Of a stretch of 64,000 nucleotides of DNA, positions 46,550 through 59,019 are shown piece by piece (within the stretch, counting starts at the first letter, position 1; each line of letters opens with the position of its first letter). The DNA lies in assembly GCA_033980235.1 (NCBI GenBank), contig CM067075.1, positions 36,032,385 through 36,096,384 of the forward strand. Reading direction: 5' to 3'. The notes under the pieces are model-generated. The model saw nothing but the letters and a program-made list of their open reading frames with translations. It was not told where the DNA came from and ran no database searches. A program made the translations under genes and the position numbers. The stretch comes from Diadema setosum. Its lineage: Eukaryota > Echinodermata > Echinoidea > Diadematoida > Diadematidae.

Positions 46550-48490
46550 TATCATTGTTCGTAGGCAACACCAATGCATAAAATGACACCTAACTCAATT
46601 CTTAGTCCACCGACTTCTCTAACTTCCTTGCAGTAGTAGGGGCAATCCCCTACTAACACACTGCTCAATATGAGGTGATGACAGACACTACCACACAGAG
46701 GCAAGGAAATTAGACCAAAGGAAGACACCAAGGATTGTACTGCATATTGACAAAATGATTTACCCTACTTCCCCATCATACATCACCTACATAACAACTC
46801 AACTGGGGGTGAAATTCTCCTTCAACAAAGTGCACTGACCTCCATCATAAAGCAGTAGAAAAAAAGAGGGAAAATTCTATGAGGACTCCACCCTTTTGGT
46901 ATAGCAGCATATGTGCCATGAAGTCACTGACGGGAAATTTTCCAATCAACTCTAGATTCAGGCAGGAAATAAGATATGATGCTGTTATAAAGCAATGGAA
47001 AGACAGACAAGTTGAGTATGAATCTACCTCAGTCATGTGCTTAAAATACTTGTTGTTTAATAGTCATTGACTAATTAGCTTTCAACTACTTGTTTGGCAC
47101 CATCACAGTTACTGGTCTAGTAAAGGTGCAACAGGTAGACTGTGTGTCCCACCATTTCAAGGAGGTATCAGACTGTGCCTCCATGGCCTCACCATGGAGC
47201 TACATGGCCTCACCAATAATCAGGTGTAAGGTGAAATGGTGTCATCATGTTCCCTCAAGTTTATGACAAGATGAAACAAAGATCAGCATCACCAATGCTC
47301 TGTGAAACAGTGTGTCTTAATGCACACTGTCATTTTCTACACTTACATTTGTACTTCAAACATACTTTCCAATGACATACGTAGTTTGTCCTATTTGACT
47401 TATGAAAAGCCATCAGAAAAAAAAAATAAAATACAGCCATCCATGAAACAGTTTAGAGAAAATAGGCATAGAAGTTCAAATCAAAACAAATCTAATTTCC
47501 AATATCACAAATTCTTTCAATATAAAAATTACAAAAAAAATTACTGTAATAACAAATTCATACACAAACATTAGAAAGTGGAAGAGAAAATGAATAAGTG
47601 CATAATCTTTATAAAACGATTTGTTCAAAATGAAAATCGCTGTTACTTGAAAAAAAAAAAAGGCTACACGTAGTTTCACACCTCTCAAACTATGCATACA
47701 GTTGTAGTTTGTTGGTAGTGTGATTGTGTGCTAAAATCTGTGGGAAGTGATCGGGAAGTTGCCTATGTCTACAATGTAGTTTCTCATAGAATGTAGAATA
47801 AAAGTTCTGTAAATAAATGAATTATTTACAAAACTTTTGCAACAAAAAGTTGATACCAAGAAGAAAGGTAGATTATGTCACATAACATTCTACATGGCCT
47901 TTGAGAAGATCTCAAGTACAAGTGACTGCAACATTGCTTTTAGCATTCTTGGTCTTATCTATTCATCCCCTCCCCCCCCCCCCCCCCCCCACCACCACCA
48001 CCATTTCAAACTTTCTGTAAGTATGTACGTGCTTAGGGTACAGGACATAGAGGAAAGTTTCTTGCTCAGGAAGATCAGCTATTTACTTTTCTTGATATCT
48101 TTCTTTCATAGGGAGCATAACAACTGACATAAGTTTTTTTCTGAGTTCTCCATTTCTATAGGGTAGGTTTCATGAAATGTTGAAGTGAGTGAGAGAAGCA
48201 TCTGTTATACTATTTTTACCTATTAGTCTCATTGAAAGTAATGACAATGCATTGTTTTGGGCAAAATTCAGGGTAACCCATTTCTAGCAATATGGCTTTT
48301 ATATTATTTAAATCAAAGGCCTAATCATGACCTTGTAATTTTTCTATTTATTTTTATATGATTGTGCTTGATTACTGACTGGTGTTATCCTGACTTGTCA
48401 GTATTCTTGTTCAATAACCATTACTTTATCAATTGTTTAACTTTTTCTGTAAAGTGTTTAGATACAGTACAACTAATATGAGTACTGAAA
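46550..48490. other. Non-coding stretch with poly(C)-(ACC)n
   Basis: No gene is recognised. A C-run followed by ACC units lies at 47967-48002. Confidence 0.5.
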
Positions 48491-48496
48491 AAAAAT

Positions 48497-48591
48497 CATA
48501 ATGAGCTTCCACTAGTATCATAATGAGCTTTCACTAGTATCATAATGAGCTTTCACTAGTATCATAATGAGCTTTCACTAGTATTATAATG
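48497..48591 (+). repeat. 22-bp minisatellite, ~4 units
   Basis: ATAATGAGCTTTCACTAGTA (part of the 22-bp unit) recurs head-to-tail with one or two substitutions. Confidence 0.9.
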
Positions 48592-48599
48592 ATTGGGGG

Positions 48600-49840
48600 A
48601 AAACTGACTGATACTGCCATTGATAGGCAACTACTTTTGCTATTTCCTATAAGCAAGCTGGATTTACAAGCAATGACTTTCAATAAACTCATTAGTAAGC
48701 CTAGTATTTGCTGTTTCATGTTTAGAGATGAAAATTCTTCTGATATGACAAGCTTAAGAAAGTCATTAAGTGGCATTTTTTATAACTTGCTGGTTAGTGA
48801 ATAGTATGATACATTGTCCCAAACATGATTTCTCTTAAAAACAAAGAATGACATAGTTTCTCTTACATTTCGTTAACACTTTCTGAGTGAAGTGGATTCA
48901 ATAGATGAAACAACACAATGAAGAAAATACATTACCAGCACTATTGAATTTACACCACTAATTAATATGATACGTACCGTTTTTAATTACTCAACGCAGG
49001 TTGACAGGAGTAAAAACAAATTCAGCTCTATTCATAGGCAGTACTCCAAGTAAGTAGTCATTTGATGAAAGCAAAAATTTGAAACCAAGCACTCATTATC
49101 CAAATCTGCAGGATAGGGGAATAGTCCAGTGATCATGTCCTGAATACTTTGGTGAGAATTAAAAACTGATGCCAACTTTATTAAGAATTCCTCCTCACCT
49201 GTCAGGAAGGTCAATCAAAGCTACCCACACACTCCTCTTTAGATGATACACAGCACAGTTTGGATCTCAAGTAATGACATATTCCTTCTCTCTGCGTATT
49301 TACCAACTAGACAACTCTATCAGGTAGTTTAGAAAACAAAACATGTGCAAGTGGGCCTACATGAATATCAGTGATCCACTTCGGGTAGAATTTGTCGGCT
49401 GCTATTGAGTCAGTACTGTAATCAATGTTTACATACCTGAGCGTTCTAAATGGTCAAATTCCTGTCAACACATTGCAATAAGATTTAGTGTTCCAAAACT
49501 GCTGGCGTCCCAGAGATAAAATCTATGTCGGCTTACGAACATGGAGTGTGTCCAATGGACAACGTTCAATACCGCGGTACTTCATCCACGTTTCAAACTA
49601 CTACGAGAACATCCATGAACTCACGAAACCCACACATCACGGTAAACACACGCACTGATGCGGCTGTTGGAAGAGTCTCGCAGGTGGTCACCAAGAGATG
49701 GGCACGTCACGTTCTGTTTTCTTTCAGTCGTAAGCAGCTGAAGTGAGACATAAATTGTACCTGACGATGAGTCAGGAAGGTAGAAGTAAGAAACATCAGC
49801 CTTCAAAGACTGTTGTCTGACCATTCAACACTTCCAAACT
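48600..49840. other. Non-coding stretch
   Basis: No gene is recognised. Confidence 0.5.
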
Positions 49841-49844
49841 TTTC

Positions 49845-50080
49845 TTTACCGAAAGTCTTTTTCAGGATGGTCGTCGCTAACTTTGTCGCGATCGTAACTC
49901 CCGCAACTTGGCCGCGCGCCTGCACTGAACTGAACGCCCCCAGGAGACCTGACAGAGTGTGACGGCAATATCCTATCGTGGCTAGTGGAAGGGGAGCACG
50001 GAGGGGTAAAGGGTGTTGCGAAAAACATCGAGCGTCAGGTGGTATGAGTTCCTCGGCACCCCTGTCGGGACTCACCTAGC
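49845..50080 (-). promoter_or_regulatory. CpG-rich island, possible non-coding first exon
   Basis: CpG density is high against the AT-rich surroundings (e.g. CTTGGCCGCGCGCC). On the minus strand two strong donor-like sites occur: GGAGCTAG|GTGAGT (GT at 50075-50074) and CTTTCG|GTAAAG (near 49851). The 90-aa minus frame has no ATG, so if transcribed this may be 5'UTR. No downstream exon was found. Confidence 0.3.
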
Positions 50081-50084
50081 TCCC

Positions 50085-51215
50085 TGCGTTAGGCGTAAGC
50101 ACGGATTGGATAAACTTCAAACACATGTCCACAAAGACCAAACTTTTCCTCCGAACTTTTCAAAGTCACACAAAGAAACCAAGATAATGACGAAGGATAG
50201 TGTTTGTGGACATTACTTTTGGGGCATTCATTTTTTAGATGAAGAAAATAGAGAATTATGTGACTTCTGAAAATACATGTATACAAAGGTGAAATCAAAT
50301 TCTATTTTATAAGAAAGGTTTTAGAGTTAGCTTTTTATGCGTTTGTACAGCTTCACTTCGTATGAACATGGTTCATGGTATGAACATGGGTGGGAGATCC
50401 CTCGTCTCATCTCGAATGATCTCGAATCAATCTTTCCACCTCCCTGGGCGAATCGAACCAAGGACTCCTGGCATAACATTATTTTTTTTTTCTCAAACCA
50501 TTTAAAAGACACACGCTTGACTGGGGGAAAGGTCTCTGAGATGGTTTCCTACTTTCACTGTGCTTTATTTACTTCTGTTTTAATACTTTAACTTTTTTTC
50601 ATTGAATTGAATCGAACTGATTTGTAGTACGTGGCCGCTAAGGAAGCAGTCTTGGAAATTTGTCCAAGTTGAACGTCGTACGTGGCCTAAGGTTCTGGAC
50701 ATTTGTATTGTTAGTATTGGCATTGTGTTTGAATTATGTGGTCAAGCTTTCGTGTGTTGAGATATAGCCAAATGCGTTTTAATAGATAGAAACACATACA
50801 TGGGTAAATCGATTCAATCAGCGCCACAGATTCTCACACGATGCGACATTATTGCCCTTGAAAATCCCACGTTACGCTATCTTGAGAAAAACGTCATTGC
50901 GTGCATTGTAAACAGGTCAACGACATCACAGCAGCTTACGAGTATATAGAAATGATATATTCAAGATGATTTCTTTCTTTTTTCTTACTGAACACTTTAC
51001 TCAGAAAAAAAAGCAAAAGACAATTCCCAAAAGAGCAATACATTCTAGCCGTGACCTGACCCCTGTATAAAGCAATATAACGTGTTGAAGCTACAATTGT
51101 ATCTGTGACCTGTAGTCCTGTTCCCTGCCTTAAAAATTACGTCGTAGTCTCAGTCATCATCCAGTCACAGTGAGTTTATTAAGTGATCATTAGCATGGGA
51201 CTCATGAAAACTGTT
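50085..51215. other. Non-coding stretch
   Basis: No gene is recognised. The 85-aa plus frame at 50013-50270 lacks a usable start and shows no firm domain. Confidence 0.45.
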
Positions 51216-51225
51216 TCAGTTTTGG

Positions 51226-51260
51226 TATAAAAGATGGCGCTTAGTAAAACACAGTCCAGC
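51226..51260 (+). promoter_or_regulatory. Possible TATA + initiator core promoter
   Basis: TATAAAAG at 51226-51233 is followed, with the A about 27 bp downstream, by ACAGTCC (51251-51257), close to the Inr consensus. The spacing fits RNA polymerase II promoters. No ORF of note follows, so the transcript, if any, would be non-coding or start with a long UTR. A chance match in AT-rich DNA remains likely. Confidence 0.25.
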
Positions 51261-51550
51261 CGTTTATCCCCACCTTAAAAAAAAGTACAAACAAATAAGA
51301 ATAAAAATAAATACAGTGTATAGATAATAAATTATATAAAAATCCGGAGAAAATGAATTATTTGTTCAACCGAAGTTACTATGTAAGTTATGGTTATCAT
51401 TTCTTAAGCATTTTTATCGTTATCATCTATTGCACCTCTATCAATGATATTCACTACTTTATTGCGAATTATTGAGAATTAAAGTCCGTCATAAGAGTCA
51501 GGCCATGGTATTCATTTTGAGAAGGTATCAACAAAATGGAACTTTCCAGG

Positions 51551-51696
51551 AATCGTTTGATTTATCATGGACCTAGGTCCATGGATTTATATACCCAGTA
51601 TGAGGACAAGCTCTGAGGTACAGTCAGTTTGAATCGTTTGATTTATACACCCGGTATGAAGACAAGCTCTGAGTTACCACAGTCAGTTTGAATCAG
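51551..51696 (+). repeat. Tandem duplication, one unit with a palindromic insert
   Basis: AATCGTTTGATTTAT starts both units (51551, 51632), and both continue with GACAAGCTCTGAG and CAGTCAGTTTGAATC. Unit 1 has an extra block of about 25 bp containing the 18-bp perfect palindrome CATGGACCTAGGTCCATG. Confidence 0.85.
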
Positions 51697-51699
51697 ACC

Positions 51700-52800
51700 A
51701 AGCGAAAATTATGAACCTTATTTGAAATCACTTAATAATCAAGATAATGTTGCAAAAAAACAATGAACACATAATATTTATGTTAAAAATCAACTGAACT
51801 GCAACATTTCTTGTTACTTTCATGAGTACGGTCCTGCTTTTTAAACATTAGTCGAGAACGTGCGCTCTATAATAATAAAGTAGACCCCTACATATACGTA
51901 TATTCATTTTTGAAGGCATAAAACTATTAACGGGCAATTATATTAAACGCTCTCTTGGAGTTTCAAGGGCTTGTTGGATGCAGATTTAGTGAAATGTTAC
52001 AAGGACACTCCTATGTGAATTCACATTCCTCTTTTATGTTGACATCTCTTTTCTCATATTCACATTGTACGTATGTGCTATTGATTATGTTGGAGATGGA
52101 GAAAAATAAACTAGTTTCTTGAGCTTGAACTTTAATTTGTATTTAAGTTGACTTCAATCCTGATTTTATGGGTAGAGTAACGTCAAATAAACAGAGCAGT
52201 GAAAACTATCGAAATCGAACAAGATGGATAAAGAAGCTATGAAATTATTAAGAACAGTGACAATCACACATGATTAAAGTTAAACAAAGGTGATAATGCC
52301 TAGCCTTACAATATCCAGTTGTAGGCCCTGTTATACTTCTAAGCACAGAAATACAGATAGGTAACTTTTGTCAATAATTCAACGACTATAATCACCCTTC
52401 CATATATACAAAAGTTTCATCGATGCTGAATCGTAATACAACTCTTTGTGAAGAATATGACTTCTTCTTCTGAGTTCACATCACGGGCAATGTAGTGAAG
52501 ACTTGTGTGCAAGTGAATGGGAAACTTGTAAAAAAAAATCATCTACACTTCATCAAATTAACACCTTGATGGTCACCGGTAGTAAAATTCTGTAAAATCA
52601 TGTCAAATGTTCCTATTCCATAATACTTGGATTTTTGTCTCATTGCGATGCCTGATTGCAATCATAATTCTAATTTGTTGTATTACGTGTGGGGAGAATG
52701 TACCCTACAAGCACTGCTTTTTAGCATTCCTCTCCATTTCCAGTATTACCGTATACTTAAAATATCCTGTAAACCTATCCTTTATCATGCATTGTGATTA
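51700..52800. other. Non-coding stretch
   Basis: No gene is recognised. The 64-aa hydrophobic frame at 52607-52801 has no motif and sits just before a LINE-like tail. Confidence 0.45.
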
Positions 52801-52815
52801 ACTTTATATGTTCAA

Positions 52816-52880
52816 TTTCTGTAAAATATTTTTATGTTTCTCTTGAAAATGGAAAAATAAATGATTGAATGAATGAATGA
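52816..52880 (+). mobile_element. Probable 3' end of a LINE with (ATGA)n tail
   Basis: CTGTAAAATATTTTTATGTT, then GAAAATGGAAAAATAAATGA and a short GAATGAATGAATGA tail, is the usual look of a non-LTR retrotransposon 3' end. No reverse-transcriptase frame lies upstream. Confidence 0.4.
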
Positions 52881-53063
52881 TGTATCTTTTACTGTTTTGT
52901 TTGTTTTTATTTTACTTTGGGGTCAATTTGAATGTGGAGTTGATATTCACTTTAACCTCGTGCATATATAGCTTTGATAATGAGTCAGAAAGTAAGATCG
53001 TTGAATTTCCTTTCATCTCTTCTGCCTGTCTTATATTCCATCTACGAGTAGATTTTACAGGGA

Positions 53064-53064
53064 G

Positions 53065-53102
<38 letters not shown>
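53064..53102 (+). repeat. (GTT)n microsatellite
   Basis: About 13 GTT units. Overlapping poly-Cys, poly-Leu and poly-Gln ORFs are its translations. Confidence 0.97.
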
Positions 53103-53103
<1 letters not shown>

Positions 53104-53767
53104 TGTCTGAGGAATAGGACATGTAAGCATAATCTACATTCTTGTTTCCATTTGTTTCAAGAACAGGTCAAAGTTATACGCAGGATAAATGGGATGATTA
53201 ATGCTGTCGTTGTCTTCCAAACTCATCCCGCTGGTTTTCAAACAAAATACTATATCATCTTTAACGAATTTCCTTCTTGAACCAAATACAAAATGGGAAA
53301 AAACATATATCCTTCGCATCAAAGTATTTGGGCCTATAGCGAAGTAATGATGGAAAAAAAATGATGACTTTTCTGAGGAAGAGGTTGCTAAGATATTAAA
53401 GAAGAATATATTATTTTTTAACAGGTGTTTTACCTGTTGTGTGTTGCCAATTGAACTGATTTCATTAGTCCATCTCAAAACCTCACACCTGATTTATAAA
53501 TGGGACTACTCTCAATGATGCCAATGTCAAAGTCAAATCGGAACAAAATCATATTATTCATATACAGTGTCATTTCCTTTCATTTTCGTCTTTCAGTTTG
53601 GCTTGACTGCCTTTCTTTTATTATGAAACACTTGCCTCATGCAATATCGGGAAGAGATTTCAGAGAAAATAGGTCGCTAATCTAGTGCATTTTCACATGA
53701 CAATTTGTCTCTTAAAATTCTAGGGTTCGCATGAAACATCCTGGATGAAATTTTGTCACGATAGCCG

Positions 53768-54252
53768 TCACGAAGTCATGACATCCAGAAACCCCGGAGG
53801 AAACCTGCTCCTGAAAACCAATCTCATGGGGTTTCGATTCTCGAAGGAATTCCAGAAATAGGAAATTATTTCTGAGTCATGCAATTCTCCCGAACTAGCC
53901 TGAAAGCCAGGTTCAAGTCTATATCCGCACACAGCGTCCAGAGGGTTGAGGGGAGGAGGAAAGTGGCCAATTTGCGGGTTAACTAGATATCTTCCAACAA
54001 AGTCTATTTCCTCGATGCATGATATATTGTCCATAATGCCACACATGGCAAATGAGGGATCGAATTTCTTTGTGCCTTCCACGTAGTCCCTGATTGCAGA
54101 CAAAATTCTAAAGGAACAGAGAAAGGAGACCTCTGAATATTTAGAAGGACGATTCCTTGACACCAATATAAGTCTTCTTCCGGCTTTCTGTTCAGTCAAG
54201 GATGGAAAGCTCCGACATTCGGAAGAAGGCGCGTTTGGGGGCTGGAATATCA
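53768..54252 (-). CDS. Candidate terminal coding exon, unrecognised protein
   Basis: A 161-aa frame, the second longest non-repeat frame outside the transposons, ends FPPGFLDVMTS at a TGA. Composition is balanced, with Cys, Trp and Tyr. Mid-portion phrases include FAMCGIMDNISCIEEIDFVG and DAVCGYRLEPGF. An acceptor-like CCACCCCAG (AG at 54254-54253) follows a pyrimidine-rich stretch and would place the exon start at 54252. In-frame stops lie upstream, so it cannot begin further out without splicing. The phase matches the donor of the possible exon at 54953-55108. GC is above the flanks. I recognise no domain. It could be the last exon of an uncharacterised gene or a chance frame. Confidence 0.4.
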
Positions 54253-54424
54253 CTGGGGTGGATTACAGTATGTGAAAAGTGAAGGCCTAGTGCTGAAATA
54301 AATAATATTTATGGTCATTATGATCACATCAGCGTGAGCTGTGTTCATTTCTACGCAGACGCAACGAAAAACTACTTAGGATTTACAAGCACGTCTGGTC
54401 CCGCGTTTGTTGATTAATGTATGC

Positions 54425-54425
<1 letters not shown>

Positions 54426-54467
<42 letters not shown>

Positions 54468-54470
54468 CGT
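54426..54470 (+). repeat. (GT)n microsatellite
   Basis: GT run with a GCGT tail. Confidence 0.97.
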
Positions 54471-54672
54471 ATTTATGAACATTTTACAGTGATGACACTC
54501 TTTGGAGGGAAAAAAAACTCGAAATTTTTCTTTCTTATCTTTTATCAAATTAGTAAATTAGCCGTATCTTTGGGGTGAGGTGGAAGAGGCATCAGCAAAC
54601 AGAAATTTGCCTGAAAAACAAAAATAGGGTACATAATAGATCAGAATCACAATGAAGATCATTATACAAAGG

Positions 54673-54773
<101 letters not shown>

Positions 54774-54952
54774 TGCGTGTGTATATATAATATTTACCGC
54801 AATTTGTATTGCAATATCATTTGATGAATATGGATGTCTATGTACCTTAACCGTTAACCATTTTGCTTATTTGTTTAGGACACAATGCAATCTGTATAAA
54901 CATTCATACTATACACACGCATGTATACACATGATAATGTATGTGTATGTAC

Positions 54953-55108
54953 GCTTAGTTATAGGCCTGGAGATACATTCACAATCATTACGATCACATT
55001 TTGATCCCTCGGCAAAGGCCACGTGACCGAAAGTTTTAGAATTTAACAAATCGAAGAAAGCAACGTCTGCCGTCACACCACATCCTTTTCCCACATCATT
55101 TTGTTTTT
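54953..55108 (-). CDS. Possible internal exon linked to the 53.8-kb frame
   Basis: Begins after a good acceptor (TTTATCTGCAG, AG at 55110-55109). The frame includes KGCGVTADVAFFDLLNSKTF and CDRNDCECISRP, a Cys-rich patch. A donor-like AAGC|GTACAT (54952-54951) gives a split codon in phase with the 53768-54252 exon, across an intron of about 700 bp that contains TA/TG and GT microsatellites. The donor is weak. A hydrophobic, signal-peptide-like frame at 55.2-55.3 kb on the same strand does not join in phase. Confidence 0.25.
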
Positions 55109-55595
55109 CTGCAGATAAACTATACAGTAGCTAACAATGCTGTTACTTTGGAGTTACACGCATACACGTTACATATACTTGTAACAAGTCTTTGGGTCTT
55201 TGATTCTTGTAGTCTGCAAGAATCTCCAGCCTATTGAAGGAGGCAGACTCAACCAGAAAAAGGAGAAAGAAGAAGAAGAGTAGCTGTATACTAATTCCCT
55301 GTTGGCGATGGTAATGCTGAAAGGACAAATGCGTAGTTTTACTCCATATCTCTGATGTGTATGAACCTCTGTGGGTAATATGAAATATTGCGGAGCCCGG
55401 CTACCATACATTGGTTGCCAATGTTTATTTCATTTTTTATTAAATTTGTATGATGGGTGAACATGTAGGATAACACTAACCAAAACACTGCGTATATCTT
55501 ACTTGGGATTAGTTTGCATTATATAGGCTTTATACATTGTTTCTCATTAGCCCCTTCTGTCCTATATCGTCATTATGTTTGTTGTATTGTTGTCA

Positions 55596-55760
55596 CATTT
55601 TCAATTCAATTTCAATTCAAATGATTTTATTTCCATATAAAGTAATACAAAGTAATATACATAACGCTTACATGAGTACATAACATCAAGAGGAACTTTC
55701 AATCACGTAATTTTCAACAAAGCATGAATACAAGTATCATAAAGATATCAACTCTGGTTT
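55596..55760 (-). mobile_element. Probable LINE 3' tail (minus strand)
   Basis: On the minus strand the sequence reads GGAAATAAAATCATTTGAA followed by TTGAAATTGAATTG, the short tandem A-rich tail typical of non-LTR elements. The upstream body is not recognisable. Confidence 0.4.
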
Positions 55761-55828
55761 GGATAAATAAACAAGTAATGTATATGTATATGCCTGTTTT
55801 ATTGAGTGAAAATGAATGACTATAATGT

Positions 55829-55889
55829 GAATGAATGAATGAATGAACGAATGAATGAATGAATGAATGAATGAATGAATGAATGAATG
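55829..55889 (+). repeat. (GAAT)n microsatellite
   Basis: Fifteen or so GAAT units with one GAAC. Confidence 0.97.
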
Positions 55890-56160
55890 GATTAATGGAC
55901 TTTAAGCTTCTACCATATTATATGGCAGTACTATTACCGAAGCTTATTGCAAAATTTTACGTAAAATATTGAAAAGCAAAAGTAATGAATCGGAGAGAAG
56001 GAATGGTCATTACTGCGATGATGGACACAGTTAAGAACCAAAGGAATGTCAAGAAACTGTCATTTCATCGTAATAAGTAGCGCCTTTATGGATTTTGCTG
56101 ACGACATTTTGTGTTTAACTCTCCCATAAAAACAAAAACAACAACACCAACAATAACAAA

Positions 56161-56181
56161 CAAACAAACAAACAAACAAAA
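56161..56181 (+). repeat. (AAAC)n microsatellite
   Basis: Five AAAC units, preceded by degenerate AAC-type units from about 56135. Confidence 0.85.
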
Positions 56182-56803
56182 CCTTGTGACTTTCACTGTA
56201 TTCTATTATAAGTTTTGTCATTGAAGCTATGAGCTTGAGAGCTCTATAAAGAGGACTGAACCAGGCATATAACGTATAACAAAAACATGATTTTATAATA
56301 TACTTCAGTAGATACGCAGGACTTCACTCAGCCGGAAAACAGGCGATAATGGCTAATAATATTTCTTGCCGAGGACATTGATTTAACGCCGCCATACATA
56401 CAGGCCTGGGAATATGCAGATGATCCCTCTGTTTATAATCATACCTCATATACCTCATTGCAATTTCAAATTTTGCCCTGTTCTGTTCATCGGAAATTAC
56501 AGGTAACTTTGTCTGTGCGTAGGCGTACTAATTACAAAAGTGGTTTGCGTTTATATACAATGATTATTATTTTTTAGAAATCATGCGTATAAGCTGGATG
56601 CAAACAGTACGCTGAAATCACAAATTTCCTCTGTAATAATGGACATATACTATTGAAGGGAATAATTATGATCTTCTTGGTGATCAGTTAACATTTCACG
56701 TGTGAACAGGTATCAGACTGCTCGAGTCCAGTCAGGTTTGATGGAGAGGGTAGGTGGTTTCCTCTCTCCCACTCGTTCACATGAGAAAGATATACATGAA
56801 GGA

Positions 56804-56868
56804 AGCATGTTGTTAGGATTACACAGTTTCTCTATGCATGTTGTCAGGATTACACAGTTTCTCTATGT
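56804..56868 (+). repeat. Tandem duplication, 2 x 32 bp
   Basis: GCATGTTGTTAGGATTACAC plus AGTTTCTCTAT repeats with one substitution. Confidence 0.85.
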
Positions 56869-56869
56869 C

Positions 56870-58825
56870 CGTGTCAAATCAGGAAGGCGAGAAGCTTCTC
56901 ACCTCCTTGGTCAGACGATTGAGATGAACTTCAGCCGTCAGTCATCACGAAACAAAGGTCTTCGAGCCATACGGATTGGTCAGAATCCTGAACATGCTGA
57001 AAGGGCTTGGTCGGGTCGGGTCGAGTCGGATCGAGTTGACACATGAATACATTGAGACCAAACGTATTTAATAATACCTGAAATCATCCTAGACATATAA
57101 TATTTAATGCTGGTTTATTATGATGGTGCACATGCTCACCAGTGTTCACTTTTTATACATTAATTAAGAAATGAAATTAAAAAAAAACACAAGAAACTTT
57201 ATCGTTCATATCGAATATTAATTGGACCATTGTAACGACATATCACTAACGATTTAAAAGAGTAAGTTCTTGAATTTACTGAACAACAACAACAACAACA
57301 AAAAGAAGGCAATTCTTATATATTTTGCTGTCAAATTAATGGAGGACCTGTGAGGTTATGACATCGTCATCTTCTCTATGCTACTTCTACTGCTGATTAC
57401 CGCTAAGATCACTATTCCGTGAAATCACGTGATTTTAACCGTATATGTCTTTTTGCTTGACGTTACTTTTAGCCTGTTTCAGTCAACTTAAACCAATCAA
57501 TATTGTATTTTAAAGGCTATCATATCTTTCAGGGCCTTTGCCTATTCCTATACCCCCCCCCCCCCCCATTTCCTCTTTCTCTCTCTCACGCGCACATGTC
57601 CCTTTTCTTTTCCTTCAACTTCACACATTCTTAAAAGGTGTGTGATGACAGATGGAGAAGGAGATGCATGTTACCCTTGACGGTAATCCTTTGAGACTCC
57701 TCTTGAGTTTCTAACATCTCCCTTGCCAAAAGTTCAAAGGTATACCGAAACCCACTAAACCCGGCTACGGAGCACTGAACGCACCGCTTGATGAACTAGG
57801 AGCAATGTGTGGATATTTAACTTAAATCCTTTGAATAACTGCACAATGGGCTTTTTAAAATGATTTAATACAGGAATCTCTCATTTTTTGGAAGTGATTC
57901 ACATCCACACACCTGCCCTCGTATGTTGGAACACAGAGGAGCGGAAAAGCTCGTTCAACAAACTTTGAGCATGATGATTTTTGTTCGTCTACTAGTATCA
58001 ATGACATTATAATTTCTTGCTTTCACTTATACAGGAAGAGTTTTAGGAATACACCTGAATGATTGATATTACGTCGTCGATTGTTTATTATTGTGCATCT
58101 ATATCGCCTTTGTATCAAAGTTTATCCTTCTATAGTTTATTCTTTTAGTTAAGTTGCTATGGGAATAAGAGCATCCGGAAAAAGGAATCAAGAAAGATGT
58201 ATAGAAATAATATTATCCGTTTAAAAATCAATTATTCTATAAATCTTGTAACAGGCCTACTTTGTGGGTTTATAACATGTCAAACTTTTATTGAATCTGT
58301 TCCTCCGCGGGAGCGTCTTAATAGAAAGGGTTGTCGGGGGTAATGTCTGGGTAATTACCATAGCTGGAAAGGGTAGAATTTGGCAAAAGTTACCGCGACA
58401 AGCAACATTTTGCGGCGACCGTTTTAAAAACAGGAAAGATAACCGGGATGTTGTTAATGAACTCCCAAATAGTAAAGAAGACAGTACAAATTAGATGCAA
58501 ATTCTAGATTTTTATTTCCCTTCTAGATTTGCATTCCCTCTTTGCAGATGCCTTTCCAAATTTCAACTACAACACCAAGCATGAAGCAATGATTGACAGT
58601 GTTGCGCTGCTCTCTATATAAATAGAACAGTCATTATTTGCTGGAAAAAAAAGAAAAAAAAATAGCTAACTTTAAGTTGTCGAAGTTTAAGACCTCGAAG
58701 TTTTGCCAGTGACCGCAAACTTCTCGCGTAACTTCTCGCGAAATTCCCCACTCAAACTAGAGATATTTCCCGGACCCATCTTCTCAATGTTTGTCAAGAC
58801 TGAACGCTCCCAACTGAAACTTTGC
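56870..58825. other. Non-coding stretch
   Basis: No supported gene. The 114-aa plus frame at 56702-57046 spans the duplication and a TCGGG-rich patch (57007-57035) and is probably spurious. A C-run lies at 57553-57567. AAC units lie near 57285. Confidence 0.5.
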
Positions 58826-58829
58826 CAAG

Positions 58830-58985
58830 TTTGTCACGTGACCAATCCACCACCTGTCCTGTTTGCGGGCGATGCCTCCGAAGCGCGCGCTCGTTGGAAC
58901 GCACTTGTGTGCATTGTTACGTCACAATCATAAGCTGTCAGACCGCAAGCTCTTCCTTCTTTGTTGCGCATGCGCAGCAGGGACC
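58830..58985. promoter_or_regulatory. CpG-rich promoter-like cluster (E-box, CCAAT, CRE, NRF1)
   Basis: Within about 145 bp: CACGTG (58835-58840), CCAAT (58842-58846), TTACGTCAC, a CRE-like site (58917-58925), and the perfect NRF1 palindrome TGCGCATGCGCA (58965-58976). CpG-rich words continue back to about 58710 (two TTCTCGCG phrases). This set is typical of housekeeping promoters in deuterostomes. No first exon could be chosen. The 207-aa plus frame starting at 58863 runs through the MITE at 59.0-59.2 kb. Confidence 0.45.
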
Positions 58986-59019
58986 TGGTCCCTAACTTCG
59001 AAAACTGAAGTATCGATTA

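Noticed and set aside
48497..48591. CRISPR-like direct repeats
   Set aside because: Units are contiguous with no spacers. It is a minisatellite in eukaryotic DNA.
50013..50270. THAP-like ending VCGHYF in a plus frame
   Set aside because: The spacing is C-x-H rather than the C-x2-H of THAP domains, and no LKPD/PTI box follows.
50395..50480. Possible tRNA on the minus strand because of GGTTCGATTCG
   Set aside because: The T-stem does not pair and no acceptor stem or anticodon arm fits.
55143..55328. Signal-peptide-like frame (FFFFLLFLVESAS) as exon 1 of the 53.8-55.1 kb gene
   Set aside because: No ATG in frame, and none of its donor sites joins the 55108 acceptor in a stop-free phase.
56702..57046. 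114-aa plus ORF
   Set aside because: Spans a recent 32-bp tandem duplication and a TCGGG-rich patch. No domain.
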